From contig CALANS010000219.1 in the NCBI GenBank assembly GCA_937926105.1, positions 1 through 45,454 of the forward strand: 45,454 nt of DNA, given 5' to 3'. The notes beneath the pieces were generated by a model. It had not been told where the DNA came from. It was given only the letters and a program-made list of their open reading frames with translations, and searched no databases. Positions 1 to 8,726 of this stretch are shown here, one piece after another. A program made the position numbers and the translations under genes. Source of the DNA: an uncultured Actinomycetes bacterium. GTDB taxonomy: Bacteria > Actinomycetota > Actinomycetes > Mycobacteriales > Nakamurellaceae. Position 1 is the stretch's first letter. Each line of letters opens with the position of its first letter.

Positions 1-3000
1 GGGTATACGTACCTGACCCGCCAGGTTGCCGCGGGAGATTCGACCGAGCGCGGGTACACCTCGCTGGGCGACTATTACGCCGCGAAAGGCGAGTCACCCG
101 GTGTGTGGCTGGGGGCAGGTGCCGATGTTCTCGGCTTGACCGGTCGGTATGTCACCGAGCAGCAGATGAAGAATTTGTTCGGGCAGGGCATTCATCCGGA
201 CGCTGAGCGGATCGTGCAGGAGAAGTACGCGCTGGGCTGGTCGGTACCAGCGGCGCGGCGGGCCACTCTGTTGGGGGCGCGGTTCCCGGTGTTCGAGGGT
301 GACAGCGAGTGGCGCGGCCGGCTCACGGAACGGTATGCCGCGTGGAACACCGTGCGGGGGCTGCCTGGGGACTGGCCGGTCCCGGCCGCCGAGCGTGCCC
401 GCATCCGCACCGACACGGCGCGGGAGATGTTCACCCAAGCGCACGGCCGGGCTCCGGGCTCCACGCAGGAACTCGACGGTTTCCTGCGTCGGACGTCGCG
501 GCCGACATCCTCGGCGATCGCCGGCTATGACCTGACTTTCACCCCCGTGAAGAGCGTGTCGACGTTGTGGGCTATCGCCCCGATCGAGATGTCGGAGGCG
601 ATCGAGGAGGCTCACCAGGCGGCGGTAGCGGCAACCTTGCAGTGGCTGGGCCGGCAGGTGGCCTACACCCGAACCGGTGCCCGCGGAGTCGCGCAGGTCA
701 ACACTGATGGGTTGATTTGCGCGGCGTTCACGCACCGCGATTCCCGCGCCGGGGACCCCGATCTGCATACCCATGTCGCGGTATCGAACAAGGTGCGGGT
801 AGCTGGCTCGACCGACCGGTGGCTGGCGTTGGACGGGCGGATGATCCACCGGTATGCGGTGGCGGGCAGCGAGATGTACAACACGCTGCTGGAGGCCGAA
901 GTCACCGCCCGGATTGGGGCCCGGTTCGCCGAGCGTCCCAGCGAAGCGGCGGGCAGGCGGCCGGTGCGGGAACTGATCGGCGTGAACCCGGAGCTGGCGG
1001 CCCGTTGGTCCACGCGGAGGGAGGCGATCACCGCTCATCGCGAGCAGTTGGTCGCCGATTTCCGCGCGGCGCACGGCCGGTTGCCGACGGCGGTGGAGAT
1101 GGTGGCGTTGTCCGAGCAGTCCACCCTGGCTACCCGGCAGGCCAAACACGAACCGCGCTCGCTGGCCGAGCAACGCGCCACCTGGCGCGGCCAGGCCGAA
1201 GCAGTCCTTGGCGGGCCGCGGGGCGTGCAGCGGACGCTCGCGGACGTGACCGCCGGCCGCGACCCCGACTCCCCCACCCCCACCCAGAGCCGGAGTTCGG
1301 GTTTGCTGGGTCCAGTGTCCCGCGGCGAGGTAGCTGGGCTTGCCGCGGCCACGGTCGCGGCGGTGGCAGGGTCGCGGGCGTTGTGGTCGGCACACAACCT
1401 GGCCGCGGAGGCCGCCCGGCAGGTCCGTGGTCGTCCCGGCCTGAGCCCGGAGCAGGTCGTGGAGTGGGTGGGCCGAGTTGCCGGGCTGGCCGCCGGACCG
1501 GAGCACTGCGTGCCGGTCGGGTTCGATGCCGACGTGCAGGTGTCGGTGGCCACGCCGGGCCCGTTGACCCGGGCCGATGGCACCTCGGTGTATCGGATGG
1601 CCGGCGGGCAGCGCTACACCTCGCCGGCCATCTTGGACGCCGAGCGGCGCATCGTGGCCGCCGCCGGCGCGGGCGGGGCGCGCAATATCAGCCTGGGCGA
1701 GGTCGAGTTGGCCGGGTTGGAGTGGTCTGCCAACAACGGCGGCGCGATGCTGAACACCTCGCAGGCGGCGTTGGTGGCGCAGGTCGCGACCTCCGACCGA
1801 AAGGTGATGTTGGCGCTGGCGCCCGCGGGTAGCGGCAAGACCACCGCGATGGGCGTGCTGACCCGGGCCTGGCAGAGCGCCGGCGGCACCGTCGTCGGCC
1901 TGGCCCCGCAGGCCTCGGCGGCGCACGTGCTGGGCAAGGTGATCGGCGCGAGCGGGGACACCCTGGACAAGCTCGTCTACGACATCGGCGCGGAGCGGGG
2001 CCGGGCCGGATGGGACCGGCAGATACGCGACGACACCCTGGTGATCGTCGACGAGGCTGGTCTGGCGTCCACCGGCAATCTGGACGCCGCGATCGGTTAC
2101 GTCACCGGCCGGGGCGGACGGGTTCTGCTGGTCGGTGACGATCGGCAGCGCGCTGCCGCCGGCGCGGGTGGTGTGCTGCGGGATATCGAGGCCGTCCACG
2201 GCGCGGTCAGTCTGACCGAGGTGCTGCGCTTCACCGACCCAGTCGAGGCGCAGGTTTCGTTGGCGCTTCGCGCCGGTGACCCTGCGGCGGCCGCCTTCTA
2301 CACCGACCGCGGCCGACTGCACCCGGTCGCCGCCGACGAGGCCGCCGACCACGCCTACACCGCGTGGGCACGAGACATCGCCGCCGGCGCGGACTCCATC
2401 ATGATCGCCCCCACGCTGGAGCAGGTCGCCGAGCTCAACGCGCGTGCGAGGGCGGATCGACTCGCGGCCACCGGACGGCCCGCCGGCCCGGAGCTGCGGC
2501 TTCCCAGTGGTGAGACATTGTCCGCAGGGGACCTGATCGTCACCAAACGCAACGCGCGCGGTTTGAGCCTGGGCGGCACCGATTTCGTGCGCAACAACGA
2601 CCGGTGGATCGTCGGTGAGGTGCACCGCGACGGGTCCATCACCGCGACGCACCATGATCGTGGAGTTACCCGCCGACTGCCCGCCTGGTACATCAATGCC
2701 GGACACGTACGCCTGGGGTATGCGACCACGGCCGCCTCGGTGCAGGGCCTGACCGTCGGCCGGTCCGGGGTTCGGCGGGGCACCGCTCACGCGATCATAG
2801 CCGACGGCATGACCCGTAACGAGGTGTATCCCGTGCTCACCCGCGCCACCGACGGCACCCACGCCTATGTCATCTCCACCCGTCGCGGCGATCCGCACGA
2901 CGTCGTCCGACCCGAATCACTGCGCCCGGCCACCGCCGCGGAAGCTCTCGCCCGGATCATCGCCACCGACGGCTCCGCGGTCTCGGCCACCACCGCCGCC

Positions 3001-5796
3001 CGCCGGGCTCACGACCCGGTCGGCCGCCTCGCACCCGCCGCAGCCGCCTACACCCACGCCGTCGGCACCGGCGCCGCCGCACTCCTGGGGCCCAAGCGGA
3101 TGGCGCAGATCGCCGACGACGCCGACGCCGCCGTACCCGGCGTCACCGCAGCTCCCGCGTGGGACACCCTGCACCTGCACCTGGCCCGCCTCGCGGTCGA
3201 CGGCCTCGACCCCATTGAAATGCTCGCCGCCGCAGCGGCACGCCGCGAGCTAGGCACAGCCCGAGACGTAGCAGCCGTGCTCGACTGGCGGACCGACCCC
3301 AACGGCGAGCACTCCCACGGCGGCGGGCCGCTGTCGTGGCTGCCCGCGATCCCCCGCCGACTCAGCCGGACCCCCGAATGGTCCGCCTACCTGGCTGCCC
3401 GCGCCCGGCTCGTCACCGACCTCACCGCGCAGCTTTCCGCCGACGCGGCCAGGTGGGATCCATCGACCGCGCCCGGATGGGCCACCCCATACCTGGACCA
3501 GCCGACGGTGCTGCGTGACCTCGCCGTGTGGCGGGCCGCCCACGCCGTGCCCGAGACAGACCTACGGCCGGCCGGACCCCTGCCCGGCCCGATCGCCGAG
3601 CAGCACATACACAATGCGCTGTCCAGACGGGCCACCACCGCCGCCGGCAATCCCCACGACGGCGCCAGCCGATGGTTCACCACGCTGAGCGCACTCGGTG
3701 CCGATCACGTCACAGCCGACGACTACTGGCCCGTCCTGGCCGGCCGGCTCACCCTGGCAGGCAACGCCGGCCTGCCCGTCGGCGCGCTTCTCGAAGGCGC
3801 GGTGCGCGGCCGGCCGCTTCCGGCCGAGCAACCCGCCGCCGCGCTGTGGTGGCGGCTGGCCCCGCACCTGGGCGACCTGACCGCCACCGGCAGCGGACGG
3901 CACCACCAGCGACCGCCCTGGACCCACAGCATCACCGGCGTGATCGGCACTGACCTGGCCGACGCCATCACCGCCGACCGGCTCTGGCCCACCATCGTGA
4001 CCACCATCGACGCCGCCGCCCGCCGCGGCATCGACCCGACCGTCATGGCCGCCGACGCCGCCGCGCTGCTATCCGCGCACACCGCAGCGCTCCCGCGCCA
4101 CCAGGCCGCGGCCGCGCTGCTGGCCACCATCACCACCCTGACCGACCCGGCACCCCCCGACCCCGCCGAAGTCCCGCTCGACCCGATCGACGAGGAGACC
4201 TCGGCGCCCGACGACGCCCGCACCGCCCACCACCCACCGGCGCGCGACACAGTCCCGGCGCAGACGCCGCCGCCGCTGCTGGACGACGACGAGCCGCCCG
4301 CACCGGAGCTGTTCCCGCCCGACACTGCCCAGGCAGAGCAGAACGCCGCCCTCGTCGAGTGGGAGGCAGCCGACCACGTAGCCGCGATCGAGCGCAGCCT
4401 GGCCGCCCAGGCCGCCGCCCACGACTTCTACACCGCCCACGCGCCGCGCTCCTGGGTCCCCGGATACCTGACCGGCCGGGGCCTGCCCGCCGACGCCGCC
4501 GGCTACGCGCCCGCCGGCTGGGACCACCTCGTGCGGCACCTGCACGCCGCCGAATTCAGCGACAACGAAATCAAAGCTGCAGGGCTGGCGAAAACCTCGA
4601 CCCGTGGCACCCTGATCGACGTGTTCCGCGACCGCGCCGTGCTGCCCATCCACGACGACCACGGCAGGATCGTCGCGTTCATCGGCCGCGCCAACCCCGC
4701 CGCCCCGGCGTCCGAGGACTACCAGCCGCCCAAATACCTCAACTCCCCCGGCACCGACCTGTTCGCCAAGTCCGAACTGCCCTACGGACTCAACTCCGAT
4801 GCGATCTCCGCGCTGAAGGCCGGCGCCGACCTGGCCATCACCGAAGGCCCCATGGACGCCCTGGCCGTCACCGAGGCCGCCCGAACCGCTTTGCGGAACC
4901 TGGTGGCCGTCGCACCGAACGGAACCGCCCTCACCCCGGGCCAGTTGCACACCCTGAACCGGATCGGCCCGCTGGCAGACCGGGTCGTCATCCTCGCCCT
5001 AGACAACGATCCCGCAGGGCTCGCCGCCGCCGCCCGGGCCTACCCGTTGCTCGTCGCGGCCGGTGTCACCGAACCGCTGACCGTCACCGACTGGTCCGGC
5101 AAGGACCCCGCCGAACTACTCGCCAACCGCGGGCCGGCCGGCCTGGCCGCCGCGCTCGACCACACCCGGCCGCTGGCCGACCTCGTCGTCGACGCCGCCC
5201 TGAGCCGGTGGCCCATCGGCGACGGCACCGTCGAAGCCCGCTCCAACGCCCTCAACGAGGCAGCCACCCTGGTTGCCGCCATGCCCGCCGCGCAGGGCGC
5301 ACGCCAAGCCGAACGGCTCACGCAAGCCCTGGACCTGGACCCCTTCACCGTCACGGCCGCGATCGACCGCCGCCGTGTAGACCGGGAACTGGACCTGCCC
5401 GCACCGCCAGTCCTGTCCCCAGGATCGATCGCCGCCATCACCGAAATCGCCGCACAGAACCGTGGCCTGACCGACCTGGCCGGCCGCATCCACCCCGACC
5501 TGACCGCCGACCCCGGATGGCCCTCCCTGGCCGAGCACCTGCATCGGGCCGCGGACCTCGGCTATGACATCACCACCCGCCTCCCCCGGCTGGCCGATGG
5601 CCGGTCGCTCGACTCGCGAAATCCCGCTCGCGACCTGGAATTTCGGCTCATAGCCGACTGTCCCGACTGCTACCAGCCCGTACCCGATCAACCCGCCGCG
5701 GAGCCTGGAAGCGCTGCCGTGCACCCGGCCGCGCACGCCCCCCGACCCGGCCCTGCCCCGGCTGTGCCGCGGCCCGGCCCGGTGCCGCGCCGATGA
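1..5796 (+). CDS. MobF relaxase-helicase-primase fusion (5' partial)
   Basis: This gene is open from the first base, so its start lies outside the window; 1931 residues are visible. It should nick oriT, bind the 5' end and unwind the transferred strand. The tyrosine pair at 73-78, followed by an AAKGE-type sequence, fits the MobF (TrwC/TraI) catalytic tyrosine region. A GYDLTFTPVKSVS motif follows at about 523. The metal-binding histidines are at 733, 766 and 772 (HTH). A TraI-like helicase has Walker A APAGSGKT at 1819-1842 and Walker B VDEAG at 2047-2061. The C-terminal third (about 4400-5200) looks like a DnaG-type primase core without a zinc finger, with TOPRIM motifs ITEGPMDAL (near 4837) and LALDNDPAG (near 4996). 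A Pro/Ala-rich tail ends the protein. The stop overlaps the next start (ATGA). Relaxase and helicase are secure; active priming is inferred. Confidence 0.93.
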   Translation, partial: GYTYLTRQVAAGDSTERGYTSLGDYYAAKGESPGVWLGAGADVLGLTGRYVTEQQMKNLFGQGIHPDAERIVQEKYALGWSVPAARRATLLGARFPVFEGDSEWRGRLTERYAAWNTVRGLPGDWPVPAAERARIRTDTAREMFTQAHGRAPGSTQELDGFLRRTSRPTSSAIAGYDLTFTPVKSVSTLWAIAPIEMSEAIEEAHQAAVAATLQWLGRQVAYTRTGARGVAQVNTDGLICAAFTHRDSRAGDPDLHTHVAVSNKVRVAGSTDRWLALDGRMIHRYAVAGSEMYNTLLEAEVTARIGARFAERPSEAAGRRPVRELIGVNPELAARWSTRREAITAHREQLVADFRAAHGRLPTAVEMVALSEQSTLATRQAKHEPRSLAEQRATWRGQAEAVLGGPRGVQRTLADVTAGRDPDSPTPTQSRSSGLLGPVSRGEVAGLAAATVAAVAGSRALWSAHNLAAEAARQVRGRPGLSPEQVVEWVGRVAGLAAGPEHCVPVGFDADVQVSVATPGPLTRADGTSVYRMAGGQRYTSPAILDAERRIVAAAGAGGARNISLGEVELAGLEWSANNGGAMLNTSQAALVAQVATSDRKVMLALAPAGSGKTTAMGVLTRAWQSAGGTVVGLAPQASAAHVLGKVIGASGDTLDKLVYDIGAERGRAGWDRQIRDDTLVIVDEAGLASTGNLDAAIGYVTGRGGRVLLVGDDRQRAAAGAGGVLRDIEAVHGAVSLTEVLRFTDPVEAQVSLALRAGDPAAAAFYTDRGRLHPVAADEAADHAYTAWARDIAAGADSIMIAPTLEQVAELNARARADRLAATGRPAGPELRLPSGETLSAGDLIVTKRNARGLSLGGTDFVRNNDRWIVGEVHRDGSITATHHDRGVTRRLPAWYINAGHVRLGYATTAASVQGLTVGRSGVRRGTAHAIIADGMTRNEVYPVLTRATDGTHAYVISTRRGDPHDVVRPESLRPATAAEALARIIATDGSAVSATTAARRAHDPVGRLAPAAAAYTHAVGTGAAALLGPKRMAQIADDADAAVPGVTAAPAWDTLHLHLARLAVDGLDPIEMLAAAAARRELGTARDVAAVLDWRTDPNGEHSHGGGPLSWLPAIPRRLSRTPEWSAYLAARARLVTDLTAQLSADAARWDPSTAPGWATPYLDQPTVLRDLAVWRAAHAVPETDLRPAGPLPGPIAEQHIHNALSRRATTAAGNPHDGASRWFTTLSALGADHVTADDYWPVLAGRLTLAGNAGLPVGALLEGAVRGRPLPAEQPAAALWWRLAPHLGDLTATGSGRHHQRPPWTHSITGVIGTDLADAITADRLWPTIVTTIDAAARRGIDPTVMAADAAALLSAHTAALPRHQAAAALLATITTLTDPAPPDPAEVPLDPIDEETSAPDDARTAHHPPARDTVPAQTPPPLLDDDEPPAPELFPPDTAQAEQNAALVEWEAADHVAAIERSLAAQAAAHDFYTAHAPRSWVPGYLTGRGLPADAAGYAPAGWDHLVRHLHAAEFSDNEIKAAGLAKTSTRGTLIDVFRDRAVLPIHDDHGRIVAFIGRANPAAPASEDYQPPKYLNSPGTDLFAKSELPYGLNSDAISALKAGADLAITEGPMDALAVTEAARTALRNLVAVAPNGTALTPGQLHTLNRIGPLADRVVILALDNDPAGLAAAARAYPLLVAAGVTEPLTVTDWSGKDPAELLANRGPAGLAAALDHTRPLADLVVDAALSRWPIGDGTVEARSNALNEAATLVAAMPAAQGARQAERLTQALDLDPFTVTAAIDRRRVDRELDLPAPPVLSPGSIAAITEIAAQNRGLTDLAGRIHPDLTADPGWPSLAEHLHRAADLGYDITTRLPRLADGRSLDSRNPARDLEFRLIADCPDCYQPVPDQPAAEPGSAAVHPAAHAPRPGPAPAVPRPGPVPRR

Positions 5797-7592
5797 CCCC
5801 GCAGCAACCCAACCAGCCGCGGCAGCCCGGGGCGGTGAGATCGGCCCCCGACGCCGCCGGGCGGCGGCCGTTAACACGGGCGTGGCTCAAACGGCGGTAC
5901 GTCGACCAGCGGGGGACCGCCGAGCAGATCGCCGCCGAGACGAGTTGGTCCTCGCAGTACGTGCGAGACCGGTTACGGGAATATAAGATTCCGCTGCGTC
6001 CGCGGGGCGCTCCTCCGGGCGGTGGCGAAGCAGTCGACGCCGGCCAGCTGCGCCGCTGGATTGATCAGGGCTTGTCGGTGCAGCAGATCGCTTCCCGCTG
6101 CGGGTACAGCCGCGCCGGTGTGTACAAGCAGCTACAGAAGCATGGCCTCGCCCCGCAAGCGCGAACCGCCCCTGCCCGCCGCGCGCCGAAGCGACTCCTT
6201 GACGAGCTGGCCGACCTCTACCTCAAGCAGCAGCTGAGCCTCACGGACATCGGCACCCGGTACGGCCACGGCACCCAATGGGTACGCGACCGGCTCACCG
6301 CCGCAGGAGTGACACTGCGAGGGCGAGGGGACACCACCTGGAAAGCGAGCCTGCCCGACCTGGTTCGTGCCGGTTTGACCACCGCGCAAATCGCCGCACA
6401 AGTCGGCCGGAGTTCCACGACGGTGCTGCAAGCACTACGTGCCGCCGGGTTGCGCGCCCGGCAGCCCCGAAAGCCGCTGCCCGATCCGGCGCTGCTCCGT
6501 CGGCTGTATGTGGATCAGCAGCACAGCATCGCCGAAATCGCCGAACGCCTCGGTGTGCCGCCGCGACGCATCAGCCGGGCCCTCGCCGCGGCCGATATCC
6601 CGCGCCGGCCGGCGCATACCCGTCGCCGCGTACCGTCGATCTCCGCGACCGAACTCCGCCGCCTGTACCAGGTCGAGCACCTGAACATCGCGGCCATCGC
6701 CCGCCACCTGGGATACAGCGACCACATGGTTCGAAACGCGCTTCGAGCACACGACATTCCAGTGCGCACCGGCCAGGACCATCCGCCAACGCCTCGGATC
6801 AGCGCCGCCACCCTGCGCCGCTTGTACGTGCGAGAACGACGCGACGATGCGGAAATCGCGGCACGCTGCGCGGTACCAACCGACCGGATACGGCAACTGC
6901 GCCGGCGCCTGGGGATCCACCGGCCCGCGGTCAACCCGCCGCACCCCGCGCCCCCGGCATCCCCGACACCCCGCACACTGGCCCGCCTGTATCAACGTCA
7001 GGGAATGACCCTGGCACAAATCGCCCACCGCTACCACACCTCGAGTCCACGGGTTCGAGCCTGGCTCGACGACGCAGATATCAAGGTTGCCCCTCGCACG
7101 AGCCGCGCCGAGCGCCGCCAACTCGACCTCGCCAAGGTTCGACATTTGTACGTCGACCGAGAATGGACAGCGACGGACATCGCTGCCGAACTCGACACCA
7201 CCGTGCATTTGGTACTGCGCACATTGCACGACAACAAGATCCCGGTGCGACCCGGGGGCGGCCATCCCCGGCAGCCGCGACGGGAGCCGCCCGATCCTCT
7301 ACTGGAAGCGCTCTACAGCGACGACGATGTGCAGGCCTTGTTGCGTCGGCATCGCATTCCCGCGCGGCCGGCAGCCGGACCGATCGCCGACCGCTTTCCC
7401 GTCCGCCCACCGCTGACTAGACGGCTGCTGCGCGAGGCGTACCAGACCACGGGCCTCGCGGCCAGGCACATCGAGTTGCTCACCGGGCACCCAGCCGACC
7501 AGATCCTGGATGCGCTGCACTCCGCAGGAATCCCGGTGCGCCGACCCGGCCTGTCACCCTGGTCGACTCGCCAACGACACGAACAACGATAG
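5793..7592 (+). CDS. Tandem helix-turn-helix repeat protein (11 repeats)
   Basis: The gene starts with ATG inside the relaxase stop (ATGA), so the two are probably translationally coupled. The 599-residue protein is almost entirely repeats of about 45-55 residues with the pattern LRRLYVDQ...tiaeIAerlG.s...Vr..L...gIpvRp. Repeats start near residues 27, 81, 135, 185, 230, 283, 336, 391, 444, 501 and 540. Each looks like a homeodomain-like or sigma-70 region 4-like HTH followed by a basic IP.RP linker. Repeat 10 (about 501-527) is short and lacks the first two helices. No catalytic motif is visible. Known proteins of this size normally carry one to three HTH units. DNA binding over a long site, perhaps oriT or a partition site as a relaxosome accessory, is inferred from the repeats and the coupling to the relaxase gene. 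I do not recognise a named family. Confidence 0.9.
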   Translation: MTPQQPNQPRQPGAVRSAPDAAGRRPLTRAWLKRRYVDQRGTAEQIAAETSWSSQYVRDRLREYKIPLRPRGAPPGGGEAVDAGQLRRWIDQGLSVQQIASRCGYSRAGVYKQLQKHGLAPQARTAPARRAPKRLLDELADLYLKQQLSLTDIGTRYGHGTQWVRDRLTAAGVTLRGRGDTTWKASLPDLVRAGLTTAQIAAQVGRSSTTVLQALRAAGLRARQPRKPLPDPALLRRLYVDQQHSIAEIAERLGVPPRRISRALAAADIPRRPAHTRRRVPSISATELRRLYQVEHLNIAAIARHLGYSDHMVRNALRAHDIPVRTGQDHPPTPRISAATLRRLYVRERRDDAEIAARCAVPTDRIRQLRRRLGIHRPAVNPPHPAPPASPTPRTLARLYQRQGMTLAQIAHRYHTSSPRVRAWLDDADIKVAPRTSRAERRQLDLAKVRHLYVDREWTATDIAAELDTTVHLVLRTLHDNKIPVRPGGGHPRQPRREPPDPLLEALYSDDDVQALLRRHRIPARPAAGPIADRFPVRPPLTRRLLREAYQTTGLAARHIELLTGHPADQILDALHSAGIPVRRPGLSPWSTRQRHEQR

Positions 7593-7624
7593 CCGGAGGG
7601 ACTCCCGTAATGATGCTCCGGCTA
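7590..7624. terminator. Hairpin between convergent genes
   Basis: The arms TAGCCGGAG (7590-7598) and CTCCGGCTA (7616-7624) are perfectly complementary over 9 bp with a 17-nt loop. The hairpin begins in the stop codon of the HTH-repeat gene and lies just before the stop of the convergent small gene at 7652. It has no T-tract, which is common in high-GC actinobacteria. A bidirectional terminator role is inferred from position. Confidence 0.5.
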
Positions 7625-7651
7625 CCCGGCGACGACGCTCGGCGACCTCCG

Positions 7652-7828
7652 TCAGGAGGTGCTGGGGGCTCGGCGGGCGCGGGCGATCTTGGCGATGCCG
7701 GGCGAAGTGGGGCGGCCGAGGATTCGGTCCATCTGCTCGCGGAGCTTTGCGGCCTCGACGATGTCCGGGCCGACCCTGATGACGCGTTTCGGCCCTGCCG
7801 GTTGCTGCTGTTGTTCAGTGGTCGTCAT
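7652..7828 (-). CDS. Small basic protein, 58 aa
   Basis: This short gene encodes 58 residues, MTTTEQQQQPAGPKRVIRVG at the start and RARRAPSTS at the end. Its ATG at 7828 is preceded by a strong ribosome binding site (GGAGGG, spacing about 5), and it overlaps the 3' end of the upstream gene (stop at 7815-7817) by 14 bases. The protein has a polar Q-rich N-terminus, one predicted helix (VEAAKLREQMDRIL) and a basic tail; it has no signal peptide or membrane segment. It is the last gene of the minus-strand transfer operon and faces the convergent HTH-repeat gene across a hairpin. The function is unknown. The good ribosome binding site and tight packing are the case for it being real. Confidence 0.6.
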   Translation of the reverse strand: MTTTEQQQQPAGPKRVIRVGPDIVEAAKLREQMDRILGRPTSPGIAKIARARRAPSTS

Positions 7829-8189
7829 GGTGGCCCTCCAAGTCTCCTCCAGTGTCCACTACAACTTCCACGTCGTCCACCATCGCGGCCGCTGCGAACT
7901 CGTCCAGACCTGCGGGCTGGTTCAGGGCGTCGATGAGTGCGGCGTCTGCGCCGGCGTCGTTCGCTCGAAGTTCTTCCCGGCCGAGGACCCCGAGCAATCT
8001 GCTGCCGGTGGCCCGGCGGTGGAGATCGTTGCTGGTGGTGAGCGATTCGGCCCACTGCACCCGACGGAACCATTCTTCCCGGCGGGCGCGGGCGCGTTCC
8101 CGGGCCGAACTCCACAGGGTGCCCAGGACGCCGAGGACGCCGCCGAGGGCGGTGCTGGCGAGCACGACCCACCAGGGCGCGCCGGTCAT
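7815..8189 (-). CDS. Small single-pass membrane protein, 124 aa
   Basis: The ATG at 8189 overlaps the upstream stop (ATGA). The N-terminus is a hydrophobic segment (PWWVVLASTALGGVLGVLGT, about residues 5-24). A strongly basic stretch with many Arg and Glu follows (SSARERARARREEWFRR), then a soluble domain ending in an acidic, His-rich tail (EGHHDDH). The expected topology is N-terminal anchor with a cytoplasmic helical domain. The basic stretch after the membrane segment could be amphipathic or coiled coil. It sits between two small plasmid-type genes at the end of the transfer operon. I do not recognise a family; a small accessory envelope protein is the most that can be said. Confidence 0.7.
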   Translation of the reverse strand: MTGAPWWVVLASTALGGVLGVLGTLWSSARERARARREEWFRRVQWAESLTTSNDLHRRATGSRLLGVLGREELRANDAGADAALIDALNQPAGLDEFAAAAMVDDVEVVVDTGGDLEGHHDDH

Positions 8190-8623
8190 GGTGTGGGCCA
8201 GGGGTAAAGGGTGCCTCGCGGCGGGCCGAACCCGGTGGGGCGGCCGGCGTCGTCGAAGGTCATGGGGCCAGGGTGTTCGTAGCTTCCGTTGGCGTGCGCG
8301 AGGGCGGCGAGCACCAGGTGCATGCGGTCGCGGTCCAGGCCGGGAACATTCTCGTCAAGCCGGACGGGTTCCCCGCCGGCCAGGGAGCGCACGATTCGAA
8401 GGAGGCGTTGTTCGCCGCCGGACAGGGCCGCTAGTTCGTTGTCGGTCATCGTGTCGGCGTTGAGCCACGGCCGGTCGCTGTCGGCGTGCTCGATCCAAGG
8501 GTAGGCGGGGTTGGCGAACCGGCCGCCGAACGCGCGCACCAGTAGCTCGACGGCTGCCTCCAAGGGGTAGCTGCCCGCGGCCCAGGCGCGCAGCCGACTG
8601 TGAATGATGCTGGTGACGGTCAC
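8186..8623 (-). CDS. Conserved plasmid-type protein of unknown function
   Basis: This start is GTG at 8623, which overlaps the stop of a 17-codon open frame upstream (8620-8673) in a GTGA arrangement; an ATG at 8716 in the same frame lies inside a palindrome and is unlikely. The 145-residue protein begins VTVTSIIHSRLRAWAAGSYP and has an acidic to neutral middle (PWIEHADSDRPWLNAD). It contains LSGGEQRLLRI, which resembles an ABC signature, but there is no Walker A or B, so it is not an ABC ATPase. Small soluble proteins of this type occur near transfer genes on actinobacterial plasmids, as I recall them. The downstream gene overlaps by ATGA. The N-terminus may be incomplete if the 17-codon frame is its shifted beginning. 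Confidence 0.7.
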   Translation of the reverse strand: MTVTSIIHSRLRAWAAGSYPLEAAVELLVRAFGGRFANPAYPWIEHADSDRPWLNADTMTDNELAALSGGEQRLLRIVRSLAGGEPVRLDENVPGLDRDRMHLVLAALAHANGSYEHPGPMTFDDAGRPTGFGPPRGTLYPWPTP

Positions 8624-8673
8624 GGCCGTGCCGCAGCGCCGATGGTGCCTTCGAAGGTCAGTACTCGATGCAT
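8620..8673 (-). other. 17-codon upstream open frame, possible frameshifted N-terminus
   Basis: ATG at 8673 has a good ribosome binding site (AGGTGAG) and opens a 17-residue frame, MHRVLTFEGTIGAAARP, whose TGA overlaps the GTG start of the next gene. It could be a coupling leader peptide. It could also be the true N-terminus of the following protein, separated by a one-base frameshift. Confidence 0.4.
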
Positions 8674-8696
8674 GGGACTCACCTACAACGGATCTC

Positions 8697-8714
8697 GCGG
8701 CCCGATCGGGCCGC
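8697..8714. terminator. Perfect 18-bp palindrome after ssb
   Basis: GCGGCCCGATCGGGCCGC is fully self-complementary and forms a strong GC-rich hairpin 13 nt after the ssb stop codon. It lies between ssb and the distal small genes. It could end or attenuate transcription there, or serve as a dyad operator. There is no T-tract. Confidence 0.45.
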
Positions 8715-8726
8715 ATGCGGTCGTGG

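Noticed and set aside
94..2898. 934-codon open frame on the minus strand
   Set aside because: It mirrors the relaxase gene, which has clear catalytic motifs on the plus strand. The translation is Gly/Arg-rich without recognisable domains.
8186..8623. LSGGEQ sequence suggesting an ABC ATPase
   Set aside because: There is no Walker A or Walker B in the 145-residue protein, so the match is chance.
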